Shown in pieces: positions 25,644-33,606 of a stretch of 64,000 bases of DNA. The translations under genes and the position numbers were made by a program. The notes below the pieces were generated by a model. It ran no database searches and was not told the DNA's origin. It saw only the letters and a program-made list of their open reading frames with translations. The DNA is from a virus. Positions within the stretch are counted from its first letter, which is position 1. Each line of letters opens with the position of its first letter. Location of the stretch: positions 62,001 to 126,000 of the IMG/VR virus record IMGVR_UViG_3300023184_000037. One strand, 5' to 3'.

Positions 25644-27080
25644 ATGGAATTCTTAGAAGCATTAAGACAAGAGGACATGGTAACTGAAAATGGAATGGCA
25701 ACTAATTCGACATCGTTGAATGCATGTGTTGACCTTTTCTTTAACATTGGAGCTATGAGAGGACAAGACAAACAACGTTTGATTGCTACTTTCTCTAAAG
25801 CATTTAATGAAGACCCTAAGCGTGCTATGAAACTCCTTTTTTGGGCTAGAGATGTTAGAGGTGGAGCTGGAGAACGTCAAGTTTTCAAGGACATTTTAGT
25901 TTATTTGGCAGAAAACCATGATTTGGTACTTAAACCAAACTTACACTTAATTTCAGAGTATGGTCGTTGGGATGACTTACTAGCCCTAGCAGGAACATAT
26001 CTTGAAAAGGAAGCATTCACCCTAATTTCTGATGCAATCATCAACGAAAATGGTTTATGTGCTAAATGGATGCCACGTAAAGGAGCAGTAGCTGAAAAGT
26101 TACGTAAATTTACTGGAATGTCCCCAAAGCAGTACAGAAAATCTCTTGTAGGTTTAACTAATGTTGTTGAAACTAAAATGTGTGCTAAAGACTGGAATTC
26201 TATCGATTTCGGTAAATTACCATCTGTCGCTTCAGCAAGATACCAAAAAGCATTTGGTAAAAACGCATACGAAAGTTATTCAGCCTATATTGCTTCTCTT
26301 GTAAAAGGTGAGGCTAAAATTAATGCAGGTGCAGTTTACCCATACGATGTGACTAAGTCTCTAAATTATGGAAACTCAAGCGTAGCAAACGAACAATGGA
26401 AAGCTCTTCCAAACTATATGGAAGGCGCAAACGATATGATTTTACCAGTGGTTGATGTCTCAGGTTCTATGTCTTGCCCAGCAGGCGGTAGTAAATCTGT
26501 AACATGTATGGATGTTGCAATCTCATTAGGTCTTTATATTTCTGAAAGAAATGAAGGTCCTTTCAAAGATGCATTCATTACTTTCTCAAGTAAACCACAG
26601 TTACAAGTATTAAGTGGCTCATTGAGTGATCGCTACACACAGATGTCAAACTCTGATTGGGGAATGTCAACGGATCTTGAGGCGACCTTCAAATTGATTT
26701 TAAATCAGGCCACTAAGCATAAACTATCGCAAGATAAAATGCCAAATAAAATCCTAATCCTATCGGATATGGAATTTAATGCAGCAGTTTATACTGGAGG
26801 TTATAGTACTAGATTTAAAGGTGGAACTTGGAATCCAACTGCTCAGCAAATGATTGAGCAAATGTATGCTGACGCAGGTTACAAAGTACCTCAAATTGTT
26901 TACTGGAATATTCAATCCCGAAATGGAGGAGTACCAGTTGCATTTGATACTCAAGGAACTGCACTGGTTTCAGGATTCTCTCCAGCAATTATGACAAGTT
27001 TACTTGGAGGAGACATAGAATCTCCACAACAAATAATGGATAAAACAATTTTGAGTGAGAGATACGCTCCAATTGTATAA
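25644..27080 (+). CDS. DUF2828/Ro60-like protein with von Willebrand A domain
   Basis: A 478-residue protein with two parts. The N-terminal half is a helical repeat region (RAMKLLFWARDVRGGAGERQ, LHLISEYGRWDDLLALAG) as in DUF2828 and TROVE/Ro60 proteins. The C-terminal half is a von Willebrand A domain with metal-site motif VVDVSGSMS, then CMDVAISLGLYISE, ITFSSKP, DWGMSTDLEATFKLIL and ILILSDMEFNAA; the last four are diagnostic of DUF2828. Ro60 binds misfolded and Y RNAs through its helical ring. In bacteria its genes are commonly beside a Y-RNA gene, and here a structured non-coding segment follows directly. RNA binding is therefore a reasonable but untested inference. Confidence 0.8.
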   Translation: MEFLEALRQEDMVTENGMATNSTSLNACVDLFFNIGAMRGQDKQRLIATFSKAFNEDPKRAMKLLFWARDVRGGAGERQVFKDILVYLAENHDLVLKPNLHLISEYGRWDDLLALAGTYLEKEAFTLISDAIINENGLCAKWMPRKGAVAEKLRKFTGMSPKQYRKSLVGLTNVVETKMCAKDWNSIDFGKLPSVASARYQKAFGKNAYESYSAYIASLVKGEAKINAGAVYPYDVTKSLNYGNSSVANEQWKALPNYMEGANDMILPVVDVSGSMSCPAGGSKSVTCMDVAISLGLYISERNEGPFKDAFITFSSKPQLQVLSGSLSDRYTQMSNSDWGMSTDLEATFKLILNQATKHKLSQDKMPNKILILSDMEFNAAVYTGGYSTRFKGGTWNPTAQQMIEQMYADAGYKVPQIVYWNIQSRNGGVPVAFDTQGTALVSGFSPAIMTSLLGGDIESPQQIMDKTILSERYAPIV

Positions 27081-27090
27081 GATATATAAA
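27081..27090 (+). promoter_or_regulatory. Late-type promoter box for the non-coding RNA
   Basis: GATATATAAA starts one base after the DUF2828 stop. A start about 6-7 bases after the box would fall at about 27096, where the first RNA stem begins. Confidence 0.4.
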
Positions 27091-27095
27091 GAAAA

Positions 27096-27447
27096 TTGGT
27101 TCCTTACAGCAATCCATAAAAAGCAATTATAAACTACGCAAATATTGGAACCAGGCGGATCGGTACAGCAAAAAGTACACACACAGCTATGATAGCCAAC
27201 GTATTACAGAGATAGTATCAAGTATAACAGGCAAATGGAAGTCTAACCAGGATAAAAAATAGACAAACGTCATACCACCCCAATAGGTGATAAGTAGGAT
27301 GGGTCGAAGTTTAGTAGACGCTCGCGAAAATCAAAGCCGAAGACGTTAAACAGGGTTATTCCGCCGGGAAGAAAATCACGAAAAACGATCCCGTAATAAT
27401 TTAATCCTGACAAAATTGTTAATAACTTTTTTAGTCAGGATTTTTTT
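27096..27447 (+). ncRNA. Candidate structured non-coding RNA next to the DUF2828 gene
   Basis: The 457 bases between the DUF2828 gene and the next gene hold no convincing open frame. Stems seen: TGGTTCC 27097-27103 with GGAACCA 27147-27153; GTCTA 27241-27245 with TAGAC 27260-27264; CACC 27276-27279 with GGTG 27286-27289; AACGTC 27266-27271 with GACGTT 27342-27347; CGGGA 27365-27369 with TCCCG 27389-27393. The stretch 27276-27395 is visibly richer in G and C than surrounding genes. A late-type box lies at the 5' side and a strong terminator ends it. By analogy with Ro60 and Y RNA it could be the partner RNA of the DUF2828 protein. I did not find a tRNA cloverleaf in it. Confidence 0.6.
27403..27447 (+). 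terminator. Terminator of the non-coding RNA
   Basis: AATCCTGAC (27403-27411) pairs with GTCAGGATT (27434-27442), followed by T5-7. The loop is A/T-rich and may extend the stem. Confidence 0.85.
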
Positions 27448-27462
27448 ATGTCGATTTTTTGT

Positions 27463-27483
27463 ATTATATTTACATATCTAATT
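27463..27483 (+). promoter_or_regulatory. ATTATATTTACA promoter motif, 21-bp repeat copy 2
   Basis: Identical over 21 bases to 23183-23203. It lies between the RNA terminator and the DUF6378-like gene. Confidence 0.45.
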
Positions 27484-27492
27484 AAAGTGCAT

Positions 27493-27522
27493 AAAAAACA
27501 AAACCAATATATAACATATAAT
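27493..27522 (+). promoter_or_regulatory. AAAAAC-N17-TATAAT promoter
   Basis: AAAAC at 27495-27499, exactly 17 bases, TATAAT at 27517-27522. A variant of the TTGAAAC class, 16 bases before the next start. Confidence 0.4.
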
Positions 27523-27537
27523 ACTTAAACGAAACTT

Positions 27538-27813
27538 ATGAATATTTTAGACGAAGCAAGCGGAATTGTTAATAACCGCTCAGAAGAAGCAGACAGACAG
27601 TATGGTCCTTTCTCAGAAGGTATGGACAGAGCTGCAATGATTTTTAGAGGTATGACCGGAATCGAAGTTACCGGAGAACACATGTTTAAAGCACTAGTTG
27701 CACTTAAATTCAGTAGAGAATCGTACAATCACAAGCGTGATAATTTATTAGATGCAGTTGCATATATCCAAGGATTAGACAACTACATTAACGAAAAGCA
27801 AAACAATGGTTAA
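27538..27813 (+). CDS. DUF6378-like small protein
   Basis: A 91-residue helical protein with the pattern EADRQYGPFSEGMDRAAMIF, then GEHMFKALVALKFSRES and NHKRDNLLDAVAYIQGL. This fits the phage family DUF6378 (R-x-x-x-Y-G ... M-x-x-L-K-x-x-R ... H-K-R-D-N-x-x-D-x-x-x-Y), often near nucleotide-metabolism genes. Function unknown. It overlaps the next gene by 8 bases and is preceded by two promoter motifs, so it leads the accessory operon. Confidence 0.6.
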   Translation: MNILDEASGIVNNRSEEADRQYGPFSEGMDRAAMIFRGMTGIEVTGEHMFKALVALKFSRESYNHKRDNLLDAVAYIQGLDNYINEKQNNG

Positions 27814-28855
27814 TATTTACACAGTTTTAGATTCATTAAAGGGTAAGAAGATTGCAATTGATGATGTTGTAACTACTTATAGTTCAAAGAAGGCCAGCCA
27901 TAAAAGTGCATGGGCTTTCTTATTAGCTAATCAATTAAGGTCCCTAGGACTGGATGCTGAAGTACTTACCAAGTCAGAAGATATTCACCAATATGATGTT
28001 TGGTTAGTAGCACTTCCAATGGAATTCCAAGGTTCTTATAACCTATTTGGTGGAGCCACTGACGAACCAGCAGAAAGGATTAAAAGATTTTTAGATTTTG
28101 GTGGAACAATATATTGTTTGAATCGAGAAATGCCAGATGTTGGAGCATTCGCGCAAAGTCGAATGAAATCATGTTCACCCTTATGGGCATCTCTTAATGT
28201 TGAAGCACTTACAAAGAAGAGTAAAGAAACCGAAACAATTGAATTGAAATTGGCTTCCGGAACTTTTGTCTTAGGTGATTCCCATTCAGTTTCAGTATAC
28301 CAACCGGGCGCAAATATTAGCCGAAATGATGGTAAAACCCTATTTGGAGTTATGAAAGAGGGAATGACATCTTATATTCCTGAAGGAACTGACCATCTAA
28401 TTACATACTTTGGAAACATTGATGTTCGTCATCACTTATGCCGACAAGAAAAACCAGTCGACGCGGTTAAAGCCCTTGTAAAAAATTACTTTGAGCACTT
28501 ACAATCACTAGGAATTCAAAAGAATACCGTTGTAAAATTATTGCCTATCGAATTTGAAGGTCGCAGAATTCCAAAAACTGGGTACTATAAAGGTACTCCA
28601 TTTATCGGAACTCAACGAGAACGCACTCAATTGATGGAAATATTTAACGAAGAGGTTGACAAACTCTCGGCTATATATAATATGAACGTAATCGAATGGC
28701 CGATTCATTGGTACTCAGCAGACCCACAATATTTTGCCGATACTTACATGGAGAAACCAGGTTCCGTTCACCTATCTAGAGAGTTTTACCAATATGATTT
28801 CGAGACGTCCGAAAAAAATGTTGTGCTAAAGAAAACTATTAACACTCTTTTTTAA
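27806..28855 (+). CDS. Rossmann-like domain fused to SGNH hydrolase
   Basis: A 349-residue protein. Residues 1-150 have a Rossmann or glycosyltransferase-B-like pattern (KKIAIDDVVTTYSS, HQYDVWLVALPMEF, FGGTIYCLN). Residues 150-340 look like an SGNH/GDSL hydrolase: block I VLGDSHSVSV with S159, block II or III YFGNIDVRHHLC, block V PGSVHLSREFY with H322. SGNH enzymes cleave or transfer acyl groups, often on sugars. It stands with methyltransferases and an inositol-phosphate synthase, suggesting a role in modifying a sugar, a polyol or DNA. The N-terminal assignment is weak. Confidence 0.55.
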   Translation: MVNIYTVLDSLKGKKIAIDDVVTTYSSKKASHKSAWAFLLANQLRSLGLDAEVLTKSEDIHQYDVWLVALPMEFQGSYNLFGGATDEPAERIKRFLDFGGTIYCLNREMPDVGAFAQSRMKSCSPLWASLNVEALTKKSKETETIELKLASGTFVLGDSHSVSVYQPGANISRNDGKTLFGVMKEGMTSYIPEGTDHLITYFGNIDVRHHLCRQEKPVDAVKALVKNYFEHLQSLGIQKNTVVKLLPIEFEGRRIPKTGYYKGTPFIGTQRERTQLMEIFNEEVDKLSAIYNMNVIEWPIHWYSADPQYFADTYMEKPGSVHLSREFYQYDFETSEKNVVLKKTINTLF

Positions 28856-28866
28856 AACAAAATAAT

Positions 28867-29451
28867 ATGAAAAACATTTTTTTAGATTGTGGAACCCATC
28901 TATGTGAAGGGTTACTAGAATTTCAGGCTAAAGGAGTTATTGATGATACATTTGAGATTCATACCTTTGAGGCAAATCCTGAATGTAAAATAGAAGAACG
29001 TGTAAAGAAAATACCCTTAAATATTACTCCACATAATGTGGCAGTATGGATTGAGGACGGATTCGTATTGTTTAACCAAGAAAATCATAAAAAGAGTAAT
29101 TGCGGTTCCCCGACTGATGGACAATCCGATATAGATGGATGGGCATCTTCGATTAATGGAATAGGATTTTACTGGCCAGGATATGAGACCCATGTCCAAG
29201 TTCCAAGTATTGATTTTAGCAAGTTTGTTTCTGAGCTACCCAAAGATTCAAACATAATATGTAAAATGGATATTGAAGGTTCTGAATTCTCAGTCCTAAG
29301 AAAGATGATAGAAGAGGGTACAATTAGTAACATAAAGGAAATCTATATTGAGTTCCATGAAAGAGCTATGCCATCTGAATCTGTTGAATCCCGTCAAAAA
29401 ATAGTTAATGACATTACAAACCTAGGTGTAGTAGTACATGAATGGTTTTAA
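28867..29451 (+). CDS. FkbM-family methyltransferase
   Basis: A 194-residue protein with FkbM features: start strand NIFLDCGTHLCEGLLEF (SAM-binding loop D-C-G), then TFEANPEC, then IICKMDIEGSEFSVLRKM with the characteristic D-I-E-G-x-E, and IKEIYIEFHE. FkbM enzymes are O-methyltransferases acting mainly on sugars and polyketides. A second FkbM gene lies at 31156. Ends just before the promoter of the inositol-phosphate synthase gene. Confidence 0.75.
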   Translation: MKNIFLDCGTHLCEGLLEFQAKGVIDDTFEIHTFEANPECKIEERVKKIPLNITPHNVAVWIEDGFVLFNQENHKKSNCGSPTDGQSDIDGWASSINGIGFYWPGYETHVQVPSIDFSKFVSELPKDSNIICKMDIEGSEFSVLRKMIEEGTISNIKEIYIEFHERAMPSESVESRQKIVNDITNLGVVVHEWF

Positions 29452-29452
29452 T

Positions 29453-29482
29453 TTGAAACTTTTTAAATAAAACTAGTATAAA
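29453..29482 (+). promoter_or_regulatory. TTGAAAC-N17-TATAAA promoter for inositol synthase
   Basis: GAAAC at 29455-29459, exactly 17 bases, TATAAA at 29477-29482; 26 bases to the gene start. Confidence 0.6.
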
Positions 29483-29507
29483 AATTATAAATTAAATTTT
29501 AAGAAAA

Positions 29508-30695
29508 ATGAACAAAATTAAAGTAGGAATTATCGGAACAGGAAATTGCGCTAAATCATTAGTTGAAGGTGTACAATATTACACTGAAAATCCAAATGAT
29601 ATTACCGGAATGATGAAGTCCGATATTGGAGGTTACAAAGCAGAAAACATCGAGTTTGTATGTGGATTCGAAATTGATGAACGTAAAGTTAATCAAACAT
29701 TAGGATACGCTCTTAAACAAAGACCAAACTCTGCATGGGATATTGTTGACGTAATTCATTCTGAGGCTCCAGTTTATGAGGCTCCAGTTATTGATGGTTA
29801 TGCAGCCCTTATGGATAACTATCCAGAACAAAATCGTTTCTTAGTTGACGAAAAACTAAGAAATTCTACGGACATGAATCGTACTGATTGGACTCCAAAA
29901 AAATCACGTGAATGGAAAGACTCAATCATTGCTAAATTAAAAGAGCATGGTGTTGAAGTACTTATTAACTACTTACCAGTAGGTTCACAAAAAACAACTG
30001 AATTCTGGGCTGAAATTTGCCTTGAAACAGGAATCTCTTTAGTAAACTGTATTCCAGTTTTTATCGCATCTGACCCAGCTTGGGAGCAAAGATTTATCGA
30101 TGCTGGAATTCCAATTATCGGAGATGATATGCGTTCTCAATTTGGAGCAAGTATCCTTTCTCAAATGTTACAAGAACTTGCCTTTGAAAGAGGACATCAT
30201 GTAAAAGCGCACATCCAAAGAAATGTTGGAGGTAACACAGATTTCTTAAACATGGAAGACAAATCTCGTCTAGCATCTAAAAAGATTTCTAAAGAAAACG
30301 TAATTCGTGCCCAAAACGAAATTAGAGGAATCTCAACTGAAGATTCATTCTTACACGCTGGTCCTTCTGAGTATATTGCATTTTATGGCGATAACAAAGT
30401 TGCTAACTTCCGTTTAGAACTTACAGGATTCGGTGGAGCACCAGTTCTTTTTGATGCTCAATTAAGTGTACAAGACTCTCCAAACTCAGCTGGAGTAGTA
30501 ATCGATGCAGTTCGTTATTTAAGAGTTGCAAGAGAATTAGGAGTTGTAGGAGCATTAAGAGGTCCTTCAGCGTTTACTCAAAAAACCCCACCAGATCAAA
30601 TGATGTTTGCTGATGCTGTTTATGAGTGTACTGAATTGGCTGCAAGACGCTTAACAGATTCTACAAGAAAACAGTTAGTTGCTAAAAAAGCCTAA
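29508..30695 (+). CDS. myo-Inositol-1-phosphate synthase
   Basis: A 395-residue NAD-dependent enzyme. The N-terminal Rossmann motif is VGIIGTGNCAKSLVEGVQYY, typical of the actinobacterial/archaeal type. Further family motifs: INYLPVGSQKTTEFWAE, CIPVFIASDPAW, GDDMRSQFGAS, RNVGGNTDFLNM, and GFGGAPVLFDAQLSVQDSPN with NSAGVVIDAVR. It converts glucose 6-phosphate to inositol 3-phosphate. All expected blocks are present and length is normal, so it should be active. An inositol synthase in a phage is unusual; it may feed a modified lipid, sugar or DNA base. Single-gene unit with its own promoter and terminator. Confidence 0.88.
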   Translation: MNKIKVGIIGTGNCAKSLVEGVQYYTENPNDITGMMKSDIGGYKAENIEFVCGFEIDERKVNQTLGYALKQRPNSAWDIVDVIHSEAPVYEAPVIDGYAALMDNYPEQNRFLVDEKLRNSTDMNRTDWTPKKSREWKDSIIAKLKEHGVEVLINYLPVGSQKTTEFWAEICLETGISLVNCIPVFIASDPAWEQRFIDAGIPIIGDDMRSQFGASILSQMLQELAFERGHHVKAHIQRNVGGNTDFLNMEDKSRLASKKISKENVIRAQNEIRGISTEDSFLHAGPSEYIAFYGDNKVANFRLELTGFGGAPVLFDAQLSVQDSPNSAGVVIDAVRYLRVARELGVVGALRGPSAFTQKTPPDQMMFADAVYECTELAARRLTDSTRKQLVAKKA

Positions 30696-30710
30696 CAATC
30701 CAATTAACCC

Positions 30711-30740
30711 AAAGGGGAGAGAATAACTCTCCCTTTTTTT
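30711..30740 (+). terminator. Terminator after inositol synthase
   Basis: AAAGGGGAGA and TCTCCCTTT form a stem with one bulged G and a 7-base loop, then a T run. Confidence 0.85.
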
Positions 30741-30755
30741 ATCAAAACTTTACGC

Positions 30756-31154
30756 ATGTTAAACATATTTAAAACCAAAAAACCAGTCGATATCTATGGA
30801 TACGATTTTGATGGAGTAATTTCAATTGGAATAACTCCAAGAGCAACCACAGATTTTGTTATTACCGGAAGATGTATTGACGAACAAGACGAAATCCGTG
30901 CAATCCTTAAAGAGAGAGGAATTAAATGCAAAGTGTATTTTAATCCAATGACTCTTGAAGAACGTGGAAACCATACAGTTGCAGCTAGAAGGCATTCTGG
31001 AAATCACAAAGCAAAAACCCTTAATCGTTTAAAAGATGAAGGTGTTATTGTTTCACGTTTTTTTGAAGATGACCCAATCCAATACCAAATTATCCAGGAA
31101 AACTGTCCTGATGTTGAATTGGTTAACATTGTATCAAAATTAGTACAGAAATAA
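30756..31154 (+). CDS. Small HAD-superfamily phosphatase-like protein
   Basis: A 132-residue protein with HAD motif I at IYGYDFDGVIS (nucleophile Asp and +2 Asp), a Lys-containing helix (HKAKTLNRLKDEG) and a motif IV-like FFEDDPIQYQII. Small phage HAD proteins act as phosphatases of nucleotides or sugar phosphates. Located right after inositol-phosphate synthase, it could remove the phosphate from inositol phosphate, but that is only suggested by proximity. Two-base gap to the following methyltransferase. Confidence 0.65.
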   Translation: MLNIFKTKKPVDIYGYDFDGVISIGITPRATTDFVITGRCIDEQDEIRAILKERGIKCKVYFNPMTLEERGNHTVAARRHSGNHKAKTLNRLKDEGVIVSRFFEDDPIQYQIIQENCPDVELVNIVSKLVQK

Positions 31155-31155
31155 G

Positions 31156-31857
31156 ATGAGTAGGGTTAAACTTCCTGAGTTTCCAATTTCTAAGTTAGAA
31201 AAAACTCGTCTTAAAAAGAAATACGTAAAAATATTGGGTGCAACCGAAGGTGTTGACGATAGTATGATTGGCGAAAGTATTGCTAATTACTTAATTCCTG
31301 AAATTGATTATAGGGGAATGGTTTGCCTTGACCTTGGAGCCAACATTGGAGCTTTTACTCAAATTGCGCTGGATGCCGGAGCAAGTAAAGTTTGTACTGT
31401 TGAATGCGATGCCAGAAACTTTGCAAAACTCGAGTCAACTTATAAAAATGATGATTACGTTGATTTGGTTTATGCTGCCGTTTCCGGATTGCCTAATAAA
31501 ACCTTAAAAATATTTAAGTCTGCTAGTCAAAACGCACATTGCTCAACATCAATTGAGAGCAAAATGAAGTTCAGCGAATATGATGAGGTCGAAAACATAC
31601 ACCTAAAAAAGTTACTAAAGAAATACAACCCAGATATTATCAAGATTGATATTGAATCTGCCGAGTATACCCTAATCGATACTTTATTAGATTATGAACC
31701 TAAATATTTATTTATTGAATTACACGCAGGAAAACATAGGGCTGAAATGTATCAAGTACTGGAAAGATTAGAGTCGATTTATCCGCATTCAAGAGTGGTT
31801 CCATTGATTATATTTACCGACAATTTGATAGCGCACGACTGCTTCTTTAAAAAATAA
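31156..31857 (+). CDS. FkbM-family methyltransferase (second copy)
   Basis: A 233-residue protein with a complete SAM-binding region: MVCLDLGANIGAFTQIALDA, then VCTVECDARNFAKLE, then IIKIDIESAEYTLIDTLL and YLFIELHAGKHR. The order (D-L-G-A-N-x-G, E-x-D/P, D-x-E-x-x-E) is that of FkbM methyltransferases. It is more canonical than the copy at 28867. Together with the HAD and helical-domain genes it forms a tight operon. Substrate unknown. Confidence 0.78.
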   Translation: MSRVKLPEFPISKLEKTRLKKKYVKILGATEGVDDSMIGESIANYLIPEIDYRGMVCLDLGANIGAFTQIALDAGASKVCTVECDARNFAKLESTYKNDDYVDLVYAAVSGLPNKTLKIFKSASQNAHCSTSIESKMKFSEYDEVENIHLKKLLKKYNPDIIKIDIESAEYTLIDTLLDYEPKYLFIELHAGKHRAEMYQVLERLESIYPHSRVVPLIIFTDNLIAHDCFFKK

Positions 31858-31865
31858 AATATAAA

Positions 31866-33053
31866 ATGACTTCAAATAAACAACTGCTTGAGATGGATTC
31901 TCAAGCACTGTTGGATTTAATACCAACAGAAAAAAGACAATTGATCCGAGATTTTGTTCATGAAATGAATCGAAGAGAATATGAGGTTCGTTTTGCAAAA
32001 ACATGTACCTTTGATACTTTTAGACACAGAGAGGGTACTGGAGAGAACATCTTTGGCCATGGATTTATAGTAGAGGGACGTTCAGTTCCATACTTCCACC
32101 CAAACCGTTCATTCCACGATGAGATTATTTGGTTAAATGAAAATGTGTTCTACAATCCAGAATGTACTTTTGAAGACCGATTAATTAATGCAGCAATTGT
32201 AAAGTTCTATGGTCCGTCGAATACAATTAGTCTATTAACACACGACACTGGATTTCCATTCGTTAAATATGACCGATTGGTTAACGACGAGAAGTACGTT
32301 CTGCAGTGTATGGTTAATATGGAGAATGCAAGAAGGCGTGGTGAAAAGATTTATGGTACTACAGAATTACGAACAAGTCTACAGACCGAATCGAGAAATC
32401 ATGCAAGGGTTCTTAAAACTCCTTATGATGTATTAATTGGTGCCGAACCGGATCCAACCAGACAGAGTCGAACAAGTGATATGTTTTTTTGGTTTACCCT
32501 ACTAGGTCCACGTTTTGCAGAATTCTATGCCAAAAAACCGACGATGGAAGAGTCGTTTAACTTTTTAACATCACATCGAGGAATTGGAAACTATTATGGT
32601 TACCATTTTAGTACCAACCTTGCCCGAATGCCAGAAATCGGAACGCCAGACCTATTGCGACCAGGCAGCCTATCTGGAAATCTTAACGAAGACGATGACT
32701 TTGTTGCACCTGGAGTTGGAGCGATGACCACAATCAACTGGTTCTATGAACACTTAGGTTTTTCAATCTCGTCAGAAGTAGGAGCCAAGGTTATCAGACA
32801 AATCAGGGACACTCAACATGAATTCTTTGATTTTACTGGAGAAAATCTTGACTATTTAGAAACAATCACTGAGACCGGAAGATTTACAACGTTTGGTACA
32901 GAAATTAGTTGTTGTCAGTTTGGTGTATTTTTACGATTGAGAGATAGTAAAAAGATGGCCCTAAACCGAGCAAATGCTCCAATTTCTAAAGAACAAATTG
33001 GTGAATCATGCGAAGTAGATGAACCAACATTTAAAAGTTCATGTTTATTTTAA
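31866..33053 (+). CDS. Helical protein of the hydroxymethyluracil DNA kinase/pyrophosphorylase family
   Basis: A 395-residue protein. I see the pattern of the helical domain linked to 5-hydroxymethyluracil DNA kinases and alpha-glutamyl/putrescinyl-thymine pyrophosphorylases. N-terminal: HPNRSFHDEIIWLNENVFY. Middle: a TFEDRLINAAIVKFYGPSNT helix. C-terminal: FLTSHRGIGNYYGYHFSTNL followed by DDDFVAPGVGAMTTINWFY (the G-I-G-x-(F/Y)-x-x-Y and G-P-G-A elements). These enzymes install bulky groups on thymine in phage DNA. No hydroxymethyluridylate synthase or DNA kinase is seen in this window, so the pathway is incomplete here. Assignment by pattern only. Confidence 0.5.
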   Translation: MTSNKQLLEMDSQALLDLIPTEKRQLIRDFVHEMNRREYEVRFAKTCTFDTFRHREGTGENIFGHGFIVEGRSVPYFHPNRSFHDEIIWLNENVFYNPECTFEDRLINAAIVKFYGPSNTISLLTHDTGFPFVKYDRLVNDEKYVLQCMVNMENARRRGEKIYGTTELRTSLQTESRNHARVLKTPYDVLIGAEPDPTRQSRTSDMFFWFTLLGPRFAEFYAKKPTMEESFNFLTSHRGIGNYYGYHFSTNLARMPEIGTPDLLRPGSLSGNLNEDDDFVAPGVGAMTTINWFYEHLGFSISSEVGAKVIRQIRDTQHEFFDFTGENLDYLETITETGRFTTFGTEISCCQFGVFLRLRDSKKMALNRANAPISKEQIGESCEVDEPTFKSSCLF

Positions 33054-33058
33054 ACAAG

Positions 33059-33089
33059 TTCAAAATTACCTATAAAACTATTATATAAA
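33059..33089 (+). promoter_or_regulatory. Promoter-like TTCAAAA-N18-TATAAA
   Basis: CAAAA at 33061-33065 and TATAAA at 33084-33089, 18 bases apart, 7 bases before the dUTPase start. A weaker member of the TTGAAAC class. Confidence 0.35.
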
Positions 33090-33095
33090 AAACTT

Positions 33096-33563
33096 ATGGC
33101 AAATATAGACAATCAATGTAAAGACCTGGAAGTTAAAGACTTCTATTCAGATTCGACCACCCACCTGGCGGATATTATGGAAAACCAAAAGAAAATGCAG
33201 GAGCAGACTTATGGCTTTAATTTTGAAAATATGTCAATTAGAGAAATTATGAACTTCTGGCATGTTAATACACATGCAGTAGTTGATGAAATTCACGAGA
33301 TGACAGATGCCCTTGGAGGTATTAAAGATGGTAGTGGAAATGCAGTTTGGAAATACTGGAAAAAAGACTTTTCAAAGTATGAAACTATGAAAATTAGCGA
33401 TCTATCTGAAGAGGACAAAAAAGAACTTTATATGGAATGGGTAGACATACTACACTTCTTTATAAATTATGCGTCTTCAATCGGATTAGATGCAAAAACA
33501 GCTTACAATTATTACTTCGCGAAAGCAGAAGAAAATGTCGCAAGACAACAACGAGGGTATTAA
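33096..33563 (+). CDS. Dimeric dUTPase-like (MazG-type) nucleotide pyrophosphatase
   Basis: A 155-residue all-alpha protein. The metal-binding helix is AVVDEIHEMTDALGG (E-x-x-E) and the second acidic helix is ELYMEWVDILHFFINYASSI (E-x-x-D). The C-terminus NYYFAKAEENVARQQRGY fits the dimeric dUTPase family. It hydrolyses dUTP to dUMP, guarding against uracil in DNA and supplying thymidylate synthesis. It lies with nucleotide genes upstream of the split polymerase and ribonucleotide reductase. Confidence 0.75.
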   Translation: MANIDNQCKDLEVKDFYSDSTTHLADIMENQKKMQEQTYGFNFENMSIREIMNFWHVNTHAVVDEIHEMTDALGGIKDGSGNAVWKYWKKDFSKYETMKISDLSEEDKKELYMEWVDILHFFINYASSIGLDAKTAYNYYFAKAEENVARQQRGY

Positions 33564-33572
33564 ATAAAAGAT

Positions 33573-33590
33573 GTAAATGTTTTCATTTAC
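33573..33590 (+). promoter_or_regulatory. Hairpin before the homing endonuclease
   Basis: GTAAATG, a TTTT loop, then CATTTAC: a perfect 7-bp stem just before a GATATATAAT box and the endonuclease ATG. Homing endonuclease genes in T4 often have hairpins that block early translation; this position fits but is untested. Confidence 0.4.
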
Positions 33591-33606
33591 CTTTGATATA
33601 TAATAT

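Noticed and set aside
27096-27400. tRNA or tmRNA in the non-coding segment
   Set aside because: I found no cloverleaf, no CCA end and no T-arm with a normal loop; kept only as an unassigned structured RNA.
31304-31507. Forward open frame inside the second FkbM gene
   Set aside because: Shadow frame within a well-supported methyltransferase gene.
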